20,107 bases of DNA. Origin: Thermoplasmata archaeon. Lineage in GTDB: Archaea > Thermoplasmatota > Thermoplasmata > Thermoplasmatales > Thermoplasmataceae. Location of the stretch: positions 1-20,107 of the forward strand of contig JAKAYH010000006.1 of NCBI GenBank assembly GCA_021826835.1. The letters run 5' to 3'. The notes beneath the pieces were generated by a model. That model saw only the letters and a list, made by a program, of their open reading frames with translations. It had not been told where the DNA came from and made no database searches. Shown here piece after piece: positions 14,913-20,107 of this stretch. Both the position numbers and the translations under genes were made by a program. Numbering within the stretch: the first letter of the stretch is position 1; each line of letters begins with the position of its first letter.

Positions 14913-16001
14913 TTATCGTTGATTTAACGAGTTAACAATTTCGTTTAATCTGGCAGAAAACAGCTTCGCAGAAAATCTTTTTGTGGATTCTATAATTGTG
15001 TCCCTCATATCTAGATTATTCATGGCTTTACCTATAACGCTGACCAACTCTGAGAAGGACGAATATCCAAAGCCAAATTTTCCACCTTCAACGATATCGA
15101 TCCAGGGACCGCCTGATTTGGGAACAACAGGAATGGCACCATATTTCATCGCTTCAACAACTGAAATACCAAACGATTCATTTAATTTAGTATGCAGATA
15201 GATTTGCGAACTGGCTAATAGAGTTTTTTTTGATTTCTCATCTGGGTTCTTTATAAAAGAGGCAAATGATGAGTACTTACGCACCAGTTGATTGTAATAA
15301 ACTTCGTCGCCAGGATTTACTGCACCAGCAACTGTGATTGGGTAACCAATGTTTCCTAAATTCTCCAGTGCCAAGTGAATATTCTTCTCCCGATTTATTC
15401 TCCCAAAAATGATTATTCCCTTTCTTGGCAATTCAATGTTTTGACCATCATTAATAGGAGGAAAAAGTATCCCGCCATCTCTAAATTTTATATTCAATTT
15501 TTTAAAAAATATCTCCGACAAATTTTTTGTGTACCTTGAATTAAAAACAAAATTTCCATTGTTGTATAGATTATACAGACGAAGCATTTTGATAACGTAG
15601 TAAGGCAATTTCTTCACCACTTTGCCATTGTAACTTATAAATGGCTCAAGGAATGAAAATCCATGCATTATGTTCACGTCTGCATTTTTAAGGAAAATAT
15701 TGGGGTGGTTGTTAATTACAACAGAATGATCATAATTAATCTGTTCAATCTTTCTTTTTAGGAAAAGTGCTTTAAGAAGAAGACGGGGACTGCTAATTCG
15801 CTCTTTATATTCATAACCAACATCTATTCGTTTCGACACCTTTGATCCGATATTAAGTGGGTCATACTTAAAGCCGGATACGAGAATGATTTTGTGATCG
15901 CTTAGTGACTCAACCATTGATCTAAGATAAAACTGTCCGCCCCCCACCCGTGTGGTTTCACCTAGTATGTAGATGTTCAACCTTATTTCACTCCTATGCA
16001 C
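14913..16001 (-). CDS. Glycosyltransferase family 4-like (GT-B)
   Basis: A 362-residue cytoplasmic GT-B enzyme (numbered from GTG 16001). The acceptor loop TTRVGGGQFYLRS (16-28) is followed by an N-terminal domain, a linker near 180-195, and the donor domain with IIIFGRINREKNI (196-208; R201 and K206 are the usual phosphate contacts). The Ex7E motif is NESFGISVVE (274-283; E275 and E283). Start choice: a strong Shine-Dalgarno GGAGTGA (15994-15988) lies 7 nt before an in-frame TTG at 15980, which would start the protein at the first beta strand (NIYILGE). I favour 15980, with 16001 as the outer limit. It is 47 nt downstream of the DUF2079 gene on the same strand, so probably in its transcript. 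Confidence 0.9.
   Translation of the reverse strand: MHRSEIRLNIYILGETTRVGGGQFYLRSMVESLSDHKIILVSGFKYDPLNIGSKVSKRIDVGYEYKERISSPRLLLKALFLKRKIEQINYDHSVVINNHPNIFLKNADVNIMHGFSFLEPFISYNGKVVKKLPYYVIKMLRLYNLYNNGNFVFNSRYTKNLSEIFFKKLNIKFRDGGILFPPINDGQNIELPRKGIIIFGRINREKNIHLALENLGNIGYPITVAGAVNPGDEVYYNQLVRKYSSFASFIKNPDEKSKKTLLASSQIYLHTKLNESFGISVVEAMKYGAIPVVPKSGGPWIDIVEGGKFGFGYSSFSELVSVIGKAMNNLDMRDTIIESTKRFSAKLFSARLNEIVNSLNQR
15988..15994 (-). promoter_or_regulatory. Shine-Dalgarno favouring a TTG start at 15980
   Basis: On the minus strand the bases read GGAGTGA, 7 nt before TTG 15980. It lies inside the longer GTG-start reading of the gene, which argues that the shorter start is the one used. Confidence 0.5.
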
Positions 16002-16048
16002 AATTACAATGTCTTGAATTACTTAAATTTGTAATATTCGAAACACAT

Positions 16049-18592
16049 CTACACTTCGCCTGTTCTAGGTTTCCCGAACCAATCATAATTTACAATAAAG
16101 AGTGTGATGGAAATTAACAAAATTAGTGCGAGTATGAACATGGGTAAAGTATTAAGGTAAATATAGAAATAATACAATCCAAATAGAGTGAAATAGACAA
16201 TGGTAGCTGAAGCTAAAATTAATTTATTGATCCTGTGGACAATGCCGTACCTCTTAACTTTGAAACTTAAAAACGAAGCAATAAGTAATGGCAAGGATAT
16301 TATAAAAATAAATAATAAAACCATATATGGATGGGCTTGAAAATAATTCTCGCTAAATGAATATCCTGATGATTTTATGATTATTTTCTCTATTAATGAA
16401 CCATTGATCTCATTGGAATTTATATTGAAACTCACCATTGAACCACCGGATACAGAAATGTTAAAAGATTTCTGATAATTCCCCGTTAACTCAAAATTGA
16501 AATCATAGTTCTTAGAAGTTGTATTCGTTTCGATGGTCATGTTTGAGGGGTGCTCTGAGCCAAAATTTGATATTGAATAAAAAGAAATCTGTGGACCGAA
16601 GTTCGTAGCTGTGATGTTGGTTACCGTAGTTATTTTTTGACCATAAGCTGTTGGGCCGTTATCCGCTATCGTTCCTATCATTGCATCTGTGGTGCCATTG
16701 TGTGTAGGAAAATATAATCCTCCTGGATAACCAGATGACCAGAGCCAGAGATAATAAGTTGTGTTTGACTTAAGGTTCAAATTATAGGTGAAACTCTCTC
16801 CATGAAACTTGTACTGATAATAATAGAAACACTGATAATTTGTGAATGATTCTGGGTTCAGTGTTGAGGTTATCATAGATTGAACTGTATATACTCCATA
16901 CGTCATCCTGCTATTCAGAGATATTGATTTAAGAGTGACAGGATTTGGAAACTGGAATGGGTAAATATATACATAATCATCGTTTAGATAGACGTATGAT
17001 GTATTGCCTTGATTAGTATTTACGATGCTTGATTTGACAGGATTAAAATTTCCACAAACAGAAACTGAATAATTCCCTGCAGGCAAAAATTGGGTAAATG
17101 AAGATTGGACAGATGAACCAGGAGCAAAAGATACTGGTGTTTTATTTACGTATAAATCATTCATCACTGGATTCCCTGTGAAGTTTCTTTCATAAAGAGC
17201 ATATGATCCAGACGCACCAAGAAGACCATAACCTGATAATGAGTATGGAGGACCAGACTCGACATTAAAAAGTGTATAATTTTTAGGAGAGCCATAAAAC
17301 CACGCATCTGGAACATGCGCGCTAACTATTGGAAGTTCATTTACTCCCGTAAAGACACTTTGATTAGAAGGAATCAAAGACGCAAGTGATGACACTCCTG
17401 CATTGTTTTGTGACACTGGTACGGGTAGAGACGATACAAGTGGGGAAACAAGAACAGAAAGAAAGAGGAGAAGACTTACAAAGACGAATACATAGGAGAG
17501 CTTTCTCAGTATCTTTTTTCTGAGATGCTGATCTGATATCCATTGTCCCAATTTGTGCATCCCGAAGATCGCGGAAAGGGCAACAAATGGGATAATGTAG
17601 GATTCATAATAAACACCAAGAGTCCAGTAAGGTGAAAAGGTGGAAATACCCGAGGCGATAAACCACGGGATTTCCATTAAGGCGAATGGACTGAAAAATG
17701 ACAGAAAGAGATATGGCGCGTTTAATGACATCAGAGAATCAACCTTTGCGTTCAAATCAAAACTGAAGCCATGCAATAGACCACTTATGGAGAATATGTT
17801 TGAGTACGCAAGGTTTGAAACTATGCTATGTGACCCATGGGAAAAATATGAGATTATGTGTGTATCAAGCACATAAAAAGCAATTGATACGAAAAGAATA
17901 GCATATATTGACAGTGCGTATTTGTTTCCAGTTATGGATTTAAACAGTGTCCGTATGCTATCAATGATCCTTTTTTCCGGGTGGTACGATGAACCCCTTA
18001 GGTACTGGTATAAAAAGATCACAAGCAAGTAGAGTCCGAAAAAAATACCGATAATGGTGTTGAATTCAATGGTTGATAATGTCAGTAGAAATGTTGTAAA
18101 AAAGGCAGGGTAATTCCTGATCTCAAAAAAGTAGTAGCTGTATATCATAAGTCCCATGAAAATGGTAACCACTTCAAACGGGAAGTCTACTGTGTAGGGA
18201 AAGAAAAGATATGTTACAGCAATTAGGAATGCAACTCTATCGTCCTCCAGTTTTATCCTTGCAATGAGGAATAGAGGAAACGCAGCGCTGTAAATGATTA
18301 TACTCTGAATTAAATACAACGTAGCGGAACTCTTATAAAGCGTTATAAACGGAATAAGAAAAATAAGGAATGGAGAAGCATGCACACTGAAATAAGATCC
18401 TCCCGGAACAGTGTTGACAAATGCCTTGTGAAGTAAAACTGAGAGAAGTGACTGAAGAAAAGTTGATGTATCAATGTATGATGAGTTATTCAGGTCATAT
18501 GTGTTATAAATTAGATACCATGACATGAAGGCGGCCCATATAAATATCAGGAATATGAGCAGCCGAGAATAGTTAAGTGATAAACGCTTCAT
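16049..18592 (-). CDS. DUF2079-type GT-C membrane protein with large extracellular domain
   Basis: The 847-residue protein has an N-terminal membrane half (about 1-375) with roughly ten helices. D41 in YIDTSTF opens the first extracellular loop, and SVHASPFLIFLIP (69-81) follows; these fit the DUF2079 pattern of an acidic residue and an 'H-x-S-P' element seen in this GT-C-like family. Residues ~400-750 form a Ser/Asn/Tyr-rich extracellular beta domain with many N-x-S/T sequons. About three helices follow (near 755-840) and a basic tail. GT-C enzymes use lipid-phosphate sugars on the outer membrane face; transfer of a sugar to glycolipid or surface protein is inferred. ATG 18592 has GGGGT 4 nt upstream. 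Such large ectodomains are typical of archaeal oligosaccharyl/mannosyl transferases, but no AglB WWDYG motif is seen. Confidence 0.82.
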   Translation of the reverse strand: MKRLSLNYSRLLIFLIFIWAAFMSWYLIYNTYDLNNSSYIDTSTFLQSLLSVLLHKAFVNTVPGGSYFSVHASPFLIFLIPFITLYKSSATLYLIQSIIIYSAAFPLFLIARIKLEDDRVAFLIAVTYLFFPYTVDFPFEVVTIFMGLMIYSYYFFEIRNYPAFFTTFLLTLSTIEFNTIIGIFFGLYLLVIFLYQYLRGSSYHPEKRIIDSIRTLFKSITGNKYALSIYAILFVSIAFYVLDTHIISYFSHGSHSIVSNLAYSNIFSISGLLHGFSFDLNAKVDSLMSLNAPYLFLSFFSPFALMEIPWFIASGISTFSPYWTLGVYYESYIIPFVALSAIFGMHKLGQWISDQHLRKKILRKLSYVFVFVSLLLFLSVLVSPLVSSLPVPVSQNNAGVSSLASLIPSNQSVFTGVNELPIVSAHVPDAWFYGSPKNYTLFNVESGPPYSLSGYGLLGASGSYALYERNFTGNPVMNDLYVNKTPVSFAPGSSVQSSFTQFLPAGNYSVSVCGNFNPVKSSIVNTNQGNTSYVYLNDDYVYIYPFQFPNPVTLKSISLNSRMTYGVYTVQSMITSTLNPESFTNYQCFYYYQYKFHGESFTYNLNLKSNTTYYLWLWSSGYPGGLYFPTHNGTTDAMIGTIADNGPTAYGQKITTVTNITATNFGPQISFYSISNFGSEHPSNMTIETNTTSKNYDFNFELTGNYQKSFNISVSGGSMVSFNINSNEINGSLIEKIIIKSSGYSFSENYFQAHPYMVLLFIFIISLPLLIASFLSFKVKRYGIVHRINKLILASATIVYFTLFGLYYFYIYLNTLPMFILALILLISITLFIVNYDWFGKPRTGEV

Positions 18593-18633
18593 TCATACCC
18601 CAACAGAATTTGCAATTTAATATTATTGCGTAT

Positions 18634-18909
18634 TTAAGATAAGTACTTATCCTCACTGTCAATTTGCCAGTAAGTTATTCTTTTCTTGTCTATTATGGTG
18701 AGAGAATGTCCATTAGTAAGTTTATTTCCAGAATAATCTATTATGCTTCCCTGACGAAATCTAGCATTGCATTTCATAGTATAGGATTTCGTATCGCAAT
18801 CGTTACGGTTTGAAAGACGAAAATCTTTGACCGAAAAAGACCATTCTTTTCTATTATATTACAGGGTATTCTGATCCTTTGTCGTTACTCGGGAACTATT
18901 GTTGTCCAT
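18634..18909 (-). pseudogene. Hypothetical reading frame interrupted by one TAA
   Basis: On the minus strand a frame stays open from 18948 to the TAA at 18636-18634 except for a single TAA at 18861-18859. An ATG at 18909 begins 16 codons up to that stop. After it, 74 more codons read like protein, for example GSIIDYSGNKLTNGHSLTI and ITYWQIDSEDKYLS, with alternating hydrophobic/polar strands suggesting a beta fold. An uninterrupted piece from ATG 18777 would give 47 residues. I do not recognise the family. It may be a gene killed by a point change, or the 3' remnant of a lost surface or glycan gene. The wider 18593-18978 gap holds nothing else; it lies between divergent genes and must carry both their promoters. 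Confidence 0.35.
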
Positions 18910-18978
18910 AACAATATTACGTATGATAGATTCTTTTGACTTAAATTCCTATGGTTGAATCCCAAAGTGGCAGAGATT

Positions 18979-20107
18979 ATGAGGGCAGCAATAATTGGAA
19001 GCGCTAACTTTGACTACGCAGGAGGGGCTGAAAGAACCGTTGAGCAGCTTGCCAGGTTTCTTCACAGCAGAGGTTATTCTGTAACCGTCTTTTCCATAGA
19101 TTATGAAAATCATAATGTTAGAAGCAATCATAACGATTCGGCATACAAAGAAATGAATGCATTTTCGTTTGACTTATTTTCAAGGAAGAGAATTGTAAAA
19201 CTTTCCCATGGCACTTCCATGGGACTCGTTGGCTTATTCTCATTCTGGAGGATTTGGGAGATGATAGAAGGTTTCGATCTGTATTATTTCCCTTATCCAA
19301 GTATATTACTCGGTAATTTTATGAAGTATTCTTATCGCCTGGGCAAAAACCCCCAAATAATCGTTGCAAATCATGGTACTTATTTCGAAATGCTTGAACA
19401 CAGAAAAATTACAAGGAAACTTTTCATGGGAGGATTAACAGAAATGATTTTTGAATATGCGAAGAAGATGGACATTAAGATACATGTTCAAAATACTGCT
19501 CAGTACAATTTCTACAGATATGTCATAGGGATCAATCCGGAAAATATTTACCTTATTCCCCAGTGCGATGTTGATTTCAATAGATATACCGTGGGAAATA
19601 ACAGTAGTTTCAGAGTGGTTTTTTTAAACAAGATTGCGAAAAACAAAGGCATGGAGAAACTTTTTACCATTATAAGAAAAGCACCTGATATATCGTTCGA
19701 TATTGTTGGCTATCATGATAATATTGAAAAGATAAAAAGGAAGTTCACTGATTGTCCCAACGTTATATTTCATGGTTACGTTTCGGAAGAAAGAAAGATA
19801 GAGATTTTAAAAAATGCAGATTTAATGATCAATCTTTCAAGATATGAATCCTTGAGCACTTCTACGGTTGAAGGTCTTGCTTCTGGCCTTATGGTCATAG
19901 GTCCGAGGATCTCCGGGATTCAGTACATTTCCGATAAAGTTCCCAAGGGAGTGATATTGTCCGATCTTAACCATATTTCTATCATAGAACAGATCAGAAA
20001 GGTTAAGGAAATAAAGGAAGGCAACATGACAAGATATTTCTTACTGAAAACGGGTATAAGGGAAGAAGCCAGGAGAGTATTTAACAGGGACATTACAATG
20101 GAAATGC
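18979..20107 (+). CDS. Glycosyltransferase family 4-like (GT-B), 3' end outside window
   Basis: I translated 376 codons by hand from ATG 18979 to the right edge without a stop; the C terminus is missing. The N-terminal domain begins AAIIGSANFDYAGGAERTVE (3-22), where the GGAE loop is the usual GT4 acceptor element, and continues with LARFLHSRGYSVTVFS. The donor domain shows VVFLNKIAKNKGMEKL (214 onward), FDIVGYHDN, FHGYVSEERKIEIL, and the Ex7E motif RYESLSTSTVEGLASG (about 290-305). It likely adds a sugar in the same glycan pathway. Weak AGAG lies before the ATG; an upstream in-frame GTG at 18967 is a less likely start. Confidence 0.88.
   Translation, partial: MRAAIIGSANFDYAGGAERTVEQLARFLHSRGYSVTVFSIDYENHNVRSNHNDSAYKEMNAFSFDLFSRKRIVKLSHGTSMGLVGLFSFWRIWEMIEGFDLYYFPYPSILLGNFMKYSYRLGKNPQIIVANHGTYFEMLEHRKITRKLFMGGLTEMIFEYAKKMDIKIHVQNTAQYNFYRYVIGINPENIYLIPQCDVDFNRYTVGNNSSFRVVFLNKIAKNKGMEKLFTIIRKAPDISFDIVGYHDNIEKIKRKFTDCPNVIFHGYVSEERKIEILKNADLMINLSRYESLSTSTVEGLASGLMVIGPRISGIQYISDKVPKGVILSDLNHISIIEQIRKVKEIKEGNMTRYFLLKTGIREEARRVFNRDITMEM

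Noticed and set aside
18951..18962. GGTTGAATCCC resembling a tRNA T-loop
   Set aside because: The loop is one base short of the usual GGTTCGAATCC, and no acceptor or anticodon stem could be found around it.

Overview
The window looks like chromosomal DNA of an acidophilic archaeon of the Thermoplasmata (Thermoplasma, Ferroplasma or Cuniculiplasma type). The reasons are AT-rich DNA, heavy use of AGA/AGG and ATA codons, TATA boxes placed so close to start codons that transcripts would be leaderless, and a surface protein built from the 'GLP-x-G-x-x-W' beta repeats common in thermopsin-like proteins of these organisms. This placement is inferred from style and families, not from a marker gene.

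Region 1 (1-3863, minus strand) is one tight gene string: a hotdog acyl-CoA thioesterase, a 99-residue pilin-like protein, a ~7-TM VirB6/CedA-like membrane protein, and a membrane-anchored VirB4/HerA-type ATPase that runs off the left edge. The last three together have the parts of an archaeal DNA import/exchange apparatus (Ced/Ted type, related to bacterial conjugation machines). This is the most interesting system in the window.

Region 2 (3975-7050) is core metabolism: ribose-5-phosphate isomerase A, a small winged-helix regulator converging on it with a 20-bp overlap, and an aldo-keto reductase followed by a membrane protein with two ExxE motifs reminiscent of Ftr1-type iron permeases.

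Region 3 (7106-20107) concerns the cell surface. It holds a heavily sequon-rich anchored surface protein, an aminoglycoside-phosphotransferase-fold kinase, a Wzx-like flippase, three GT-B (GT4-like) glycosyltransferases (one cut by the right edge), one GT2 glycosyltransferase, and an 847-residue DUF2079-type GT-C membrane protein with a large extracellular domain. The likely joint task is building lipid-linked glycans inside the cell, flipping them outward and decorating surface proteins. The genes alternate in strand, have long AT-rich gaps, and are interspersed with relics: a frameshifted transposase-like fragment (13340-13630), a 45-codon GT2-like stub in front of the GT2 gene, and a reading frame interrupted by one TAA (18634-18948). 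This gives the region a mosaic, fast-changing look.

No tRNA, rRNA, CRISPR array or intact insertion sequence was recognised.
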